From Dechloromonas sp. A34 (GTDB taxonomy: Bacteria; Pseudomonadota; Gammaproteobacteria; Burkholderiales; Rhodocyclaceae): a DNA stretch of 64,000 nt. Location: assembly GCF_026261605.1 (NCBI RefSeq), contig NZ_CP102486.1, positions 3,968,001 to 4,032,000 on the forward strand. The letters run 5' to 3'. A program made the translations under genes and the position numbers. Numbering within the stretch: the stretch's first letter is position 1; each line of letters opens with the position of its first letter. Shown here piece by piece: positions 29,220 through 37,796 of the stretch. The notes below the pieces were generated by a model. The model made no database searches, was not told the origin of the DNA, and was given only the letters and a program-made list of their open reading frames with translations.

Positions 29220-29962
29220 TTCGGCTCTCCTCCCAAGTCTTCCTTGCGGCGATCCTCCGCCACCGGTTCATCGCGTGTACGGCGATTTTCCCCAATCATG
29301 TGGTGTTTCAGGTCGTGCATGTGCAGGTTGTCGTCCAGTCCGTAGGGATTGATATCGACCGCCGGCTTTTCATCCTCCAGGCCTTCGACGTGGCCATGAT
29401 CGTGATGCGGCAGTTCGCCGGTACGAATGAAGGCGACGCAAACCTGCAGAAAACGGAAGCACATCAGCGACGACCCCAACGGAATGGCGCTGTAAACCAT
29501 CCAGGTCGGCCATTCCAGATCGGGCGTTGTAGGCCCTTCGTAGTTGTCGCCAGTATCGATACCGAGGAACTGGAAGATGGCGTAATGCGCCCCGTTTTCC
29601 CAGACAAAAGTGCCCCCCAGGGTTGCCACCGTACCGGTAAACAAAGCCCCGGCCAGCAGACCGAAGACGATGAACCTGGCGCGATTGCTGTCATCCAGAC
29701 GGTTGATCAGCACGTCGACCCCGACGTGAATGCCGGTCCGCACGCCGTAGGCGGCGCCGAACTTGGCCATCCAGACGAACATGATGATGCAGAGCTCTTG
29801 AGCCCAGCCGAAATTTAGTGTCAGCAACCAGTCCTGCAGACCGGGAATATCCACCCCAGCCATGTAGCGGTGCACGACTGAGACGAAGATAATCAGCGTG
29901 GCCGCCCCCATCAGGAAGGTGACCAGCAGTTCTTCCAAGTGATTCAACGCCTTGTTGATCAT
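29216..29962 (-). CDS. dctQ: TRAP transporter small permease DctQ with His-rich C-terminal extension
   Basis: This 248-residue protein has four TM helices (first LLVTFLMGAATLIIFVSVVH; DctQ motif GAAYGVRTGIHVGVDVL). Ordinary DctQ proteins are nearer 170-180 residues. Here there is an insertion between TM3 and TM4 (FLGIDTGDNYEGPT) and a hydrophilic tail of about 70 residues with many His, Asp and Glu (ELPHHDHGHVEG, HMHDLKHHM). The tail is predicted cytoplasmic and its function is unknown. The gene lies between dctP and dctM. Confidence 0.92.
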   Translation of the reverse strand: MINKALNHLEELLVTFLMGAATLIIFVSVVHRYMAGVDIPGLQDWLLTLNFGWAQELCIIMFVWMAKFGAAYGVRTGIHVGVDVLINRLDDSNRARFIVFGLLAGALFTGTVATLGGTFVWENGAHYAIFQFLGIDTGDNYEGPTTPDLEWPTWMVYSAIPLGSSLMCFRFLQVCVAFIRTGELPHHDHGHVEGLEDEKPAVDINPYGLDDNLHMHDLKHHMIGENRRTRDEPVAEDRRKEDLGGEPK

Positions 29963-29981
29963 AACGAGTTCCCCCGGTGTT

Positions 29982-30005
29982 ACTCGGGGGCCGCAGCCCC
30001 CGAGT
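29982..30005 (-). promoter_or_regulatory. intercistronic stem-loop between dctP and dctQ
   Basis: A perfect 10-bp GC-rich stem ACTCGGGGGC / GCCCCCGAGT with a 4-base loop lies 18 bases after the dctP stop and has no T tract on the - strand. Such structures often protect the binding-protein mRNA so that it outnumbers the permease. This is inference from position and shape. Confidence 0.6.
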
Positions 30006-30023
30006 TCTTGTTTCTACTGCGGG

Positions 30024-31028
30024 TTACAGGCTATCCGGCTTGAAGCCGGTATCCTTGTAGACCGCCTGAATGACCTCTTTACCAACGCGACCTTCCATCT
30101 TCTGATGGACCGGCACGAGCGCCTTCTTGAAGGCCAGGCGCTCTTCCTTGGTCGGTACATAAACGGTGGTCTTGCCGCTCTTCTTCACCGCTTCCAGCGA
30201 GCTTTCGTTCTCGACCTTGGCGATCTGGTTGGCGTAACGCGTCGCCTGCTCCATGGCATCTTCGAGCTGGCCACGAACGTCTGCCGGCAGGCCATCCCAG
30301 AATTTCTTGTTCACAATCACCGCGTAGCCGAGATAACCGTGGTCGGTCAGCGTCAGATGCTTCTGCACTTCGTGCATCTTCTGCGTATACAGGTTGGAGA
30401 TCGGGTTCTCGGTACCATCGACCACGCCCGTCTGCAGCGCCTGGTAAACCTCGGAGAAGGCCATCACCTGCGGCAGGCCGCCCAGGGCTCTAACCTGCTC
30501 TTCAAGCACCTTCGACGACTGGATACGCAGCTTCTTGCCTTTCAGGTCGGCCGGCGACTTGATCGGCGTGTTCAGCGAGAAGGACTTGAAGCCGTTATCC
30601 CAGTAACCCAGACCGCGAATCCCCTTGGGTTCCAGCTTGGCGAGCAGTTGCTTGCCGACCGGGCCGTTGGTCACTTTGCGCAGGGCATCGTAATCGGCAA
30701 AGATGAACGGCAGGTCGAATACCTCGAATTCCTTGACACCGAGCGGGCCGAACTTGGCCAGCGACGGCGCCAGCATCTGGACAGCGCCCAGTTGCAGCGC
30801 TTCCATTTCTTCCTTGTCCTTGTAGAGCGTCGAGTTGGCATAGACCTCGACCTTGACCTTGCCCTTGGTCAACTCGGCCGCCTTCTTGGCGAACATTTCG
30901 GCCGCCTTGCCCTTCGGCGTGTCATTGGCCACGACGTGGCTGAACTTGATGACAATCGGCTGTTGGGCATAAGCCCCCAGCGAAACGACGCAGGCAAACA
31001 GCCCGACCAGCAGCTTCGATACTTTCAT
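30024..31028 (-). CDS. dctP: TRAP C4-dicarboxylate-binding protein DctP
   Basis: This 334-residue periplasmic receptor has a signal peptide (KVSKLLVGLFACVVSLG, cut near AYA-QQP). Family signatures are KLRIQSSKVLEEQVRALGG, with the carboxylate-binding Arg, and FSEVYQALQTGVVDGTENP. I start at ATG 31028, which has GGAGGAG seven bases upstream; the frame opens 36 codons earlier, over the promoter. A dyad ATTGTGG-N4-CCACAAT lies about 80 bases upstream of the start, a likely DctR site. Confidence 0.95.
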   Translation of the reverse strand: MKVSKLLVGLFACVVSLGAYAQQPIVIKFSHVVANDTPKGKAAEMFAKKAAELTKGKVKVEVYANSTLYKDKEEMEALQLGAVQMLAPSLAKFGPLGVKEFEVFDLPFIFADYDALRKVTNGPVGKQLLAKLEPKGIRGLGYWDNGFKSFSLNTPIKSPADLKGKKLRIQSSKVLEEQVRALGGLPQVMAFSEVYQALQTGVVDGTENPISNLYTQKMHEVQKHLTLTDHGYLGYAVIVNKKFWDGLPADVRGQLEDAMEQATRYANQIAKVENESSLEAVKKSGKTTVYVPTKEERLAFKKALVPVHQKMEGRVGKEVIQAVYKDTGFKPDSL

Positions 31029-31107
31029 TTTTTCTCCTCCAGAGTATGGGTCGCGAACCGACGATTGCGACTGAGTGAAAGTATTACGAAAGATATAACT
31101 GCTGCGT

Positions 31108-31125
31108 ATTGTGGTTTTCCACAAT
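31108..31125. promoter_or_regulatory. candidate DctR operator upstream of dctP
   Basis: ATTGTGGTTTTCCACAAT is a palindrome with perfect 7-bp arms. The best -10 hexamer for dctP on the - strand is TAATAC at 31081-31086 without a good -35. This puts the dyad centre near -42, the usual place for a FixJ/LuxR-type activator. The same arms occur between dctA and dctS. Confidence 0.65.
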
Positions 31126-31138
31126 TCAGCCCGCACAA

Positions 31139-31171
31139 AATAAAACCGCCGGTCAGGCCGGCGGTTTTATT
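31139..31171 (-). terminator. terminator after dctA
   Basis: A 14-bp perfect stem AATAAAACCGCCGG / CCGGCGGTTTTATT with a 5-base loop sits 16 bases beyond the dctA stop. On the - strand it runs out through TTTTATTTTG. It isolates dctA from the dctP promoter region that follows. Confidence 0.85.
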
Positions 31172-31187
31172 CGGGGACGAAGTCTGA

Positions 31188-32537
31188 TCAGTTATGTTGA
31201 ACGATCGGACGCGGACTGTGGGGAATCTCGATCTCCGGTGCATCGTCGAGCACCAGTTCGGGGAACTCCGCCTCATCAACCGTTTCGTTATTGAGGACCG
31301 CTGTCATGCGCTCGGTATCCAGGGCCTTGCACCACTTGGCAACGACCAGGGTCGCCACGCTGTTGCCGATGAAATTGGTCAAGGCGCGGGCTTCGGACAT
31401 GAAGCGGTCGATACCGAGGATCAGCGCCAGACCGGCCACCGGCACGGTGCCGACGGCAGACAGCGTCGCGGCCAGCACGATGAAGCCGCTACCGGTGACA
31501 CCGGCGGCACCCTTCGAGGTCAGCAGCAGGATGAAGAGCAGCGTGATCTGCTGGCCGAGATCCATCGGGGTATTGGTCGCCTGGGCGATGAACACGGCAG
31601 CCATGGTCAGGTAGATCGAGGTACCGTCGAGATTGAAGGAGTAACCGGTCGGCACGACCAGCCCCACCACCGACTTCTCGGCACCGGCATTTTCCATCTT
31701 GGCCATCAGGCGCGGCAGGGCAGACTCGGACGACGAGGTACCGAGCACCAGGAACAGCTCTTCCTTGATGTACTTGATCAGCTTGAAGATCGAGAAGCCG
31801 TGAAATGCAGCAATACTGCCCAGCACGCCGACGATGAAGATGACGCAGGTCAGGTAGAAGGCCCCCATCAGGCTGGCCAGTTGCGTCAGGCTGCCGACGC
31901 CGTGCTTGCCGATGGTGTAGGCCATGGCACCGAAAGCGCCAATCGGAGCGACCTTCATGATCACGCCGACGATGCCGAACAGCACGTGCGACAATTTTTC
32001 GATCAGATCGAAGACCGGCTTGCCGCGCTCACCGAAGGCATGCATGGCATAGCCAAACAGAATCGAGAAGAACAGCACCTGCAGCATGTCGCCCTTGGCA
32101 AAGGCGTCGACGACGCTGGTCGGAATGATGTTCAGCAGGAAATCGACCGTCGACTGCATCTTGCCCGGCTCGGCATACTTGGCGATGCCCTTGGTGTCCA
32201 GCGAAGCCGGATCGACATTCATGCCGACACCCGGCGCCCAGACGTTGACCACGATCAGGCCGATGATCAGCGCAATGGTGCTGACTACTTCGAAATAGAG
32301 CACAGCGAGGCCGCCGGTCTTGCCGACCTTCTTCATGTCTTCCATGCCGGCAATGCCGACGACGATGGTACAGAAGATGATCGGGGCGATGATCATCTTG
32401 ATCAGCTTGATGAAGCCATCACCGAGCGGCTTCATCGCGGCGCCGGTTTCGGGGTAGAAATGACCGAGGGAGACACCAATGATGATCGCGACGATCACCT
32501 GGAAATACAAACTCTTGAATACCGCTCTTTTGGCCAT
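31188..32537 (-). CDS. dctA: C4-dicarboxylate symporter DctA
   Basis: This 449-residue cation/dicarboxylate symporter (DAACS family) takes up succinate, fumarate and malate. The serine-rich re-entrant loop [12 protein letters not shown], the substrate-site [13 protein letters not shown] and [19 protein letters not shown] are intact, with about eight TM helices. The start is ATG 32537, preceded by AAAGGAGG; the open frame extends 15 codons further. It is transcribed away from dctS, with palindromic DctR-type sites 83-115 bases upstream. Confidence 0.96.
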   Translation of the reverse strand: MAKRAVFKSLYFQVIVAIIIGVSLGHFYPETGAAMKPLGDGFIKLIKMIIAPIIFCTIVVGIAGMEDMKKVGKTGGLAVLYFEVVSTIALIIGLIVVNVWAPGVGMNVDPASLDTKGIAKYAEPGKMQSTVDFLLNIIPTSVVDAFAKGDMLQVLFFSILFGYAMHAFGERGKPVFDLIEKLSHVLFGIVGVIMKVAPIGAFGAMAYTIGKHGVGSLTQLASLMGAFYLTCVIFIVGVLGSIAAFHGFSIFKLIKYIKEELFLVLGTSSSESALPRLMAKMENAGAEKSVVGLVVPTGYSFNLDGTSIYLTMAAVFIAQATNTPMDLGQQITLLFILLLTSKGAAGVTGSGFIVLAATLSAVGTVPVAGLALILGIDRFMSEARALTNFIGNSVATLVVAKWCKALDTERMTAVLNNETVDEAEFPELVLDDAPEIEIPHSPRPIVQHN

Positions 32538-32620
32538 GAAGCTGAGCCTCCTTTGGTAAGATTTTTCTGGAAATTGTGACAAAACGGCGGCGAGTATCGT
32601 TAAACGGCGAGCGCCTCGCC

Positions 32621-32653
32621 ATTGTGGTTATCCGAATTGTGGATAGCCACAAT
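32621..32653. promoter_or_regulatory. candidate DctR operator pair between dctA and dctS
   Basis: The perfect dyad ATTGTGG-ATAG-CCACAAT (32636-32653) has the same arms and spacing as the dctP site. A second ATTGTGG half-site starts 15 bases away at 32621, with a degenerate partner. The pair lies 83-115 bases upstream of dctA and 37 bases before dctS, so it could control the transporter and the sensor together. Confidence 0.65.
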
Positions 32654-32689
32654 GCCAACCACCGGAAAAACGTGGTGTAGCATTTCCCT

Positions 32690-34675
32690 ATGACACAGGT
32701 TCGCCAATCCAACTCCGGCAGCGCCCGCCACCTGCGCTGGCTACTCGCCCTGCCCAAACTCGGCATCGTGCTGCTGCTCGCCGCGCTGCTCGCGCTGCTC
32801 TGGCTGCTCCACCGCAACGAACTGGAAGAAGAGCGGGCGGCGCTGATCAAGGACGTCCTCTGGCTCGAACAAAGTCTGCGCTTTCATCTGAGCGGGAACG
32901 AGGAGCAACTGCAGCAGTTGGCGACAGACATGAGCACCCAACCCGACCGCAAAAAAATCTTCCGCCTGCGCGCCGCCCATTTGCTCAAGAACAACCCCGA
33001 GGTATCGCAGATACTCTGGCTCAACCGCGATCGCGAAGTGATCGATGCCTTGCCGACGACCACGCCCCCCGATCGCGAGATGGACCCTTTCGGGCCGCCG
33101 GTTACCGCCAAAGCCTTCGAACTGGCCAGCCGGATCGGCAAGCGCGTCTATAGCGAACCTTTCTTTCTCGATGCCAACCGCGCCTTCATCGAAGTTCTGA
33201 TCCCGATCCAGATCGAAAGCGAGCCGGCCGGCATGCTGGTCGCCCTCTATTCGCTCGATGCGGTGCTGAGCAGCCAGGTGCCGTGGTGGTTCACGGAAAA
33301 ATACAAAGTGGTGATCGTCGACGACAACGACATTCAGTACGCCCGCAAGAGCAATATCGAAGGCAACACCAGCCAGACCTACGAAATCCCATTCGATCCG
33401 CCGGGTTACGGCCTCAAGCTCCAGATCACCAGCTACCAGAACACAGACAATTCGCTACAGCGCCTGCTGACCATCGCCATCATCGCGCTCGGGGCCGGCG
33501 TCTTCTGGAGCCTGTGGATAGTCCGCGACCTGATGAAAAAACGCTCGCGCGCCGAGGAAGCCCTGCGTGCCGAACACGCCTTCCGGACAGCGATGGAAGA
33601 CTCGCTGACCGTCGGCATGCGGGCGCGCGACCTCAACGGCACGGTCATCTACGTCAATCCGGCCTTCTGCAAGATGACCGGATTTTCGAGCGACGAGCTG
33701 GTCGGCAAGACCCCACCCATGCCCTACTGGGTGCCGGAACAGATCGACGAAGCCTATGCGATACACCAGAGCGTGCTGGCAGGCCAGGCGCCGCCCGAAG
33801 GTTTCGAAATCACCTTCCAGCGCAAGGGTGGCGAGCGTTTCCATACGCTGATCTACGAAGCCAAGCTGATCGACGGCAATGGACGCCATACCGGCTGGAT
33901 GGCCTCGATCCTCGACATCACGGAAAGAAAGCACGCCGAAGAACTGGCCCGTCAGCAACAGGAGCAGCTGCAATTCACGTCGCGCCTGGTGACCATGGGC
34001 GAAATGGCGTCCACGCTGGCCCACGAGCTGAACCAGCCGCTGGCGGCGATCGCCAGCTACAACTCGGGCTGCCTGAACCTGCTCGAAAAACCGGAATGCC
34101 AGCCCCGGGAAATCAAGCCGGCGCTGGAGAAAATCGGCATCCAGGCCCAACGGGCCGGCAAGATCATCCGCCGCGTCCATGACTTCGTACGCAAGAGCGA
34201 ACCCAAGCGCGCCCCCTGTGCGCTCGGCGAAGTGATCGACGACTGCCTGGGTTTCATCGAGGCCGACGCGCGCAAGCGCCACATCCGCATCGAATGCGAG
34301 CTGCCGCCCCTGCCGCCGATCCCGGCCGACCGCCTGATGCTGGAGCAGGTGCTGCTCAACCTGATCCGCAACGGCATGGAAGCCATGGCGGAAACCCCCG
34401 CGCCCCATCGCATCCTGCGCATCGACACGGAAGTCAGCGCCAGCGAATTGCGGATCAGCGTCAGCGATCACGGCAGCGGAATCGCTCCGGAAATTCGCGA
34501 CAAGTTGTTCACTGCCTTTTTCTCGACCAAACCAGACGGCATGGGCATCGGCCTGTCGATCTGCCGCTCCATCATCGAGTTCCACCGTGGCCGGCTATGG
34601 GCCGACGACAACCCCCGCTCACCCACCGGAAGCGGTACGATATTCACCTTCACCTTGCCGCTGGAAGCCGCATGA
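32690..34675 (+). CDS. dctS: C4-dicarboxylate sensor histidine kinase DctS
   Basis: This 661-residue kinase has TM1 at about 20-40, a periplasmic Cache-like sensing domain to about 255, TM2 at about 258-280, a PAS domain (about 295-415), a short coiled coil, HisKA with the phospho-accepting His at about 445 (LAHELNQPLAA), and a HATPase domain ending GSGTIFTFTLPLE. The architecture matches DctS of Rhodobacter. The stop overlaps the dctR start as ATGA. Divergence from dctA and adjacency to dctPQM support a C4-dicarboxylate signal. Confidence 0.92.
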   Translation: MTQVRQSNSGSARHLRWLLALPKLGIVLLLAALLALLWLLHRNELEEERAALIKDVLWLEQSLRFHLSGNEEQLQQLATDMSTQPDRKKIFRLRAAHLLKNNPEVSQILWLNRDREVIDALPTTTPPDREMDPFGPPVTAKAFELASRIGKRVYSEPFFLDANRAFIEVLIPIQIESEPAGMLVALYSLDAVLSSQVPWWFTEKYKVVIVDDNDIQYARKSNIEGNTSQTYEIPFDPPGYGLKLQITSYQNTDNSLQRLLTIAIIALGAGVFWSLWIVRDLMKKRSRAEEALRAEHAFRTAMEDSLTVGMRARDLNGTVIYVNPAFCKMTGFSSDELVGKTPPMPYWVPEQIDEAYAIHQSVLAGQAPPEGFEITFQRKGGERFHTLIYEAKLIDGNGRHTGWMASILDITERKHAEELARQQQEQLQFTSRLVTMGEMASTLAHELNQPLAAIASYNSGCLNLLEKPECQPREIKPALEKIGIQAQRAGKIIRRVHDFVRKSEPKRAPCALGEVIDDCLGFIEADARKRHIRIECELPPLPPIPADRLMLEQVLLNLIRNGMEAMAETPAPHRILRIDTEVSASELRISVSDHGSGIAPEIRDKLFTAFFSTKPDGMGIGLSICRSIIEFHRGRLWADDNPRSPTGSGTIFTFTLPLEAA

Positions 34676-35274
34676 GCACTCCGCAAGCCCATCTGGTCGA
34701 CGACGACGACGCCATTCGCGACGCCCTGTCCTGGTTGCTCCGGTCACGCGGCATCCCTTTTGCCGCCTACGACTCGGCCGAAAGTTTCCTCGCCACCTGG
34801 ACTCCGGATGTCAGCGGCTGCCTGGTTCTCGACATGCGGATGACTGGCATGAGCGGACTGGACTGCTTCGATCAACTGCGCGAACGGCAGTCGACCCTGC
34901 CGGTGATTTTCCTGACCGGCCATGGCGACGTCCCGCTGGCCGTGGCGACCCTGAAAAAAGGCGCCTTCGATTTTTTTGAAAAACCCCTCAACGACAACGA
35001 TCTGGCCAGCCGCATCATCGAGGCCATGGAACTCGATGCCAGACAACGCGTCGCCAGTGCCACGGTGGATTCGGTCAACGCCCGCCTGACCAGCTTGACA
35101 ACCCGCGAACGGCAAATCATGGAACTGGTGCTGGCCGGCAAGTTCAACAAGGTTATCGCCGACGAGCTCAACATCAGCATGCGCACGGTCGAGGTACATC
35201 GCGCCAACCTGTTCGACAAGATGCAGGTAAAAACCGCCGTCGAGCTGGCCAATTTGCTGAAACCCAATCTTTGA
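34672..35274 (+). CDS. dctR: C4-dicarboxylate response regulator DctR (FixJ type)
   Basis: This 200-residue regulator has a receiver domain with phospho-accepting Asp54 in LVLDMRMTGMSG, the switch Lys in FFEKPLNDND, and a LuxR-type HTH (LTTRERQIMELVLAGKFNKV, then MRTVEVHRANLF). It is coupled to dctS by a 4-base overlap. I start at ATG 34672; the frame is open further upstream inside dctS but that is not coding. The expected targets are dctA and dctPQM through the ATTGTGG palindromes. Confidence 0.94.
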   Translation: MSTPQAHLVDDDDAIRDALSWLLRSRGIPFAAYDSAESFLATWTPDVSGCLVLDMRMTGMSGLDCFDQLRERQSTLPVIFLTGHGDVPLAVATLKKGAFDFFEKPLNDNDLASRIIEAMELDARQRVASATVDSVNARLTSLTTRERQIMELVLAGKFNKVIADELNISMRTVEVHRANLFDKMQVKTAVELANLLKPNL

Positions 35275-35301
35275 TTCGCTCGTACCCCCTTTAGTTACTT
35301 T

Positions 35302-35310
35302 TGCTATACT
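35302..35310 (+). promoter_or_regulatory. candidate extended -10 promoter of the tad operon
   Basis: TGCTATACT is an extended -10 element with no recognisable -35. It lies 28 bases after dctR and implies a leader of about 265 nt before cpaB. The 309-base gap 35275-35583 otherwise holds small hairpins (AGACC/GGTCT; GGTAA-TTTCC-TTACC at 35387-35401) and one short open frame. Confidence 0.4.
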
Positions 35311-35374
35311 TTGCACTTCCTAGACCGGGGCTAATCGGAACAAACCTCTATTTCCTGGGGGTCTGTCATACAAC

Positions 35375-35587
35375 ATGACAATACAAGGTAATTTCCTTAC
35401 CGCCGGGCGCAAAGATCGCAGCCCTATTCCGATATTTTCAGTTTCACCATGGCTTTTCGCCCGTCATGACCGGCCCTCCTCGCCAGCCAATCCAAATGGC
35501 AGCATTCATGACTTCACGACGCTCAAGCTTGGTGATGTCAAATGTCGAGAGTTGAAATGCACAATCATGACAGTGGCGCAGCCATGA
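35375..35587 (+). CDS. possible 70-codon leader ORF before cpaB
   Basis: An open frame begins at ATG 35375 and ends with TGA overlapping the cpaB ATG (ATGA at 35584-35587). The codon usage is poor in GC3, unlike neighbouring genes, and no Shine-Dalgarno sequence is visible. I recognise no family. The exact stop/start overlap is the only argument that it is translated, and a chance frame is at least as likely. Confidence 0.2.
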   Translation: MTIQGNFLTAGRKDRSPIPIFSVSPWLFARHDRPSSPANPNGSIHDFTTLKLGDVKCRELKCTIMTVAQP

Positions 35588-36444
35588 CGTGGCTGCTACG
35601 GATCTTGGCGATCTTGTTCACCGTCGGCGCAATAATCGCCGGCTTTGTCGGCTATCGCCTGAGTACCCAGCCGCCTCCGCCCCCCCCGCCAGCAGCGGCA
35701 CCAGCGGAAGTCGCTGTCGAGAGTTTGCGGGCCGTGCCGGCCGGCACACCGCTCCGTGCCGAAGACATCGGCGTCAAGCAGGTATCGGTCAAGCCCAAAG
35801 GCAGCTTTGCGACCCCGGCGCAGGTCCTTGGCCAGACGCCCAGCGCCAACATTGCGGCTGGCGAAATTCTCACGCGAGCCCATTTTGCCGTCAGCGGCCA
35901 GTTGCAACGCAACCTGCACCCTGGCGAACGAGCCGTCGCCATCAAGGTTGATGAGGTCGTCGGCCTCGGAGGCTTTGCCCTGCCGGGTGACCGGGTCGAT
36001 GTACTGTTTTACCTGCGCTCCAGCCTGGAAACCAAGAACACAAGTTCAGCCCAAGTCGTCCTCGCCGACGTCCGCTTGCTGGCCTTCGGCGAATCCGTCC
36101 AGGCGGCGGCCACAGAGGATGACGGAAACACCGGTCGCAAGCCCGAAAAAACTTCGAGCCGCACCCGTGAGACCACATCCGCCGTACTCGCCGTACCGGC
36201 TGCCGCGGCTTCGCGGCTCATGCTCGCCGCCAACAGCGGCAACCTCCGTCTCGCCCTGCGCCCCGTCGAACCGTTGGCAGCCTCGCCCGCCCCGCCCCAC
36301 CTCGTCCACCTGGGCGAACTTGCCCAGGCCGCACCGCCGCCCCCGGAAAAGGCGACGACAACGCGCCGCGAGGCCTTGCCATCGCCCGCCATCCTCATCC
36401 ACGAAGGCGATACTGTCCGCGCCACCCGAATTCCTCCGCGCTAA
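35584..36444 (+). CDS. cpaB: Flp pilus assembly protein CpaB/RcpC
   Basis: This 286-residue protein has an N-terminal TM helix (LLRILAILFTVGAIIAGFVG), a Pro-rich linker, a SAF domain (AGTPLRAEDIGVKQV, ... LHPGERAVAIKVDEVVGLGG, FALPGDRVDVLFYL) and a Pro/Ala-rich C terminus. It is a periplasmic component that supports the Tad secretin. I choose ATG 35584, which starts the hydrophobic helix; an upstream ATG at 35542 is possible with a weak GGTGA. It is the first gene of the rightward tad operon. Confidence 0.9.
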   Translation: MTWLLRILAILFTVGAIIAGFVGYRLSTQPPPPPPPAAAPAEVAVESLRAVPAGTPLRAEDIGVKQVSVKPKGSFATPAQVLGQTPSANIAAGEILTRAHFAVSGQLQRNLHPGERAVAIKVDEVVGLGGFALPGDRVDVLFYLRSSLETKNTSSAQVVLADVRLLAFGESVQAAATEDDGNTGRKPEKTSSRTRETTSAVLAVPAAAASRLMLAANSGNLRLALRPVEPLAASPAPPHLVHLGELAQAAPPPPEKATTTRREALPSPAILIHEGDTVRATRIPPR

Positions 36445-36467
36445 TCTGCCCAAACTACGAGGCCGCC

Positions 36468-37796
36468 GTGTTCCGTTGCCTGATCGCCTGTTGCTGCACC
36501 CTGCTCCTGACCACGGCAGCCCTCCCGGCCCATGCCCAGGGAGGACAAGCCAGTGGCATCAATGTCGCCCCGGGCAGCCAGCATCCTTACACCCATGGCA
36601 CCCCCATCCGCCGGGTTGCCGTCGGCGACCCCAAGGTTGCCGGTGTCGTGCTGACTTCCTCGCGCTCCCTGCTCATCACCGGCAAGCAGCCGGGAAGCAC
36701 CACCCTGTTCGTCTGGGATAAGCAGAGCGGACCCAATCCCGGATTCCAGACCCAACTCGTGGTGGCACCGGCGATTGATGATGGCGGACTCCGGGTGCAG
36801 GGGGCCGGAGCTCACCTGAAGCTAGCCGGCACCCTGTCCTCTCTCGAGTCGCACCAAGCCGCGCTGGGAGCCCTGCGCGAGGGAACAAAGCCGGTGGACG
36901 CCAGCCATTCCGATTTTGACACCCAGGTGCAGATTGATATCAAGGTGGTCGAGGTCAGTCGCAAACGGCTGATGGACGCGGGCTTTTTCCTCGGCAAGAA
37001 CAGCGCCCGGTCAACTCAAGCCATTTCCGGCCCAGGCAACCTCACCGGCATCGAAGCCAGTTCCAGTTCGGGCAATTTCACACTGTTCAGCGAATCGGGC
37101 TTCCTGCCCTTCCAGAGGGCCTACAACCTGATCTGGGGCGGCGCCCAACGCGGCCTGCTCGGCGCCCTCAGCGTCCTCGAAGCGGATGGTTTCGCCTACA
37201 CCCTGGCCGAACCCAGCCTGACGGCGATCAGCGGCCAGACCGCCTCCTTCCTCGCCGGCGGCGAGATCCCCATTCCACTGCGCACCGGTGGTGGCGCGGA
37301 CAGCGCCATCAGCATCCGCTACAAGGAATTCGGCATCAAGGTCGCCCTCACCCCGACGGTTCTCGACCGGGACCGCATCTTCCTCAAGGTCGCCCCGGAA
37401 GTCAGCGAACTGGATAACACCCTATCGGTCCAGACCGGCGGCGTCACCGTTCCCGGCCTCAGCGTACGCCGGACCGAAACCAGTGTTGCACTGGGCGACG
37501 GCGAAAGCTTCGTGCTGAGCGGACTGGTCAGCCGCAATACGGCCAGCAACGTCGATAAATTCCCGATCCTTGGAGAAATCCCCATCCTCGGTGCCTTCCT
37601 GCGTTCGACCCGCTTCGACCGCACCGACAAGGAGCTGCTGATGGTGGTAACCGCCCACCTGATACGGCCTTTTGCCAAAGGACAGGCCTTGCCGCCGTTG
37701 CCTGGCGAAAACCTCCGGAACTACGACCCCAGCTTCCTCCAGCTCATGTTTCAGGAGAAGGGACGCTTCAATTCTTTGACAGGATTTTCCGACTGA
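36468..37796 (+). CDS. cpaC: Tad/Flp pilus secretin CpaC/RcpA
   Basis: The 442-residue precursor has a signal peptide ending near AHA-QGG, an N-terminal pilus secretin domain (RRVAVGDPKVAGVVLTSSRS), and a type II/III secretin barrel domain with TALAEPSLTAISGQTASFLAGGE-like sequence and VPGLSVRRTETSVALGDGES. It forms the outer-membrane channel for the Flp pilus. The start is GTG 36468, with ACGAGG six bases upstream. The last base of its TGA is the first base of the next start codon. Confidence 0.93.
   Translation: MFRCLIACCCTLLLTTAALPAHAQGGQASGINVAPGSQHPYTHGTPIRRVAVGDPKVAGVVLTSSRSLLITGKQPGSTTLFVWDKQSGPNPGFQTQLVVAPAIDDGGLRVQGAGAHLKLAGTLSSLESHQAALGALREGTKPVDASHSDFDTQVQIDIKVVEVSRKRLMDAGFFLGKNSARSTQAISGPGNLTGIEASSSSGNFTLFSESGFLPFQRAYNLIWGGAQRGLLGALSVLEADGFAYTLAEPSLTAISGQTASFLAGGEIPIPLRTGGGADSAISIRYKEFGIKVALTPTVLDRDRIFLKVAPEVSELDNTLSVQTGGVTVPGLSVRRTETSVALGDGESFVLSGLVSRNTASNVDKFPILGEIPILGAFLRSTRFDRTDKELLMVVTAHLIRPFAKGQALPPLPGENLRNYDPSFLQLMFQEKGRFNSLTGFSD

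Noticed and set aside
31194..32579. 461-codon open frame antisense to dctA
   Set aside because: It mirrors a perfectly conserved DctA. Its product is a low-complexity His/Asp/Arg/Gln string caused by GC-rich codons on the other strand.
35400..35430. c-di-GMP riboswitch before cpaB
   Set aside because: Only a CGCAAAG string matches; the paired regions and tetraloop/receptor of GEMM could not be traced by eye. Kept only as a check to run.
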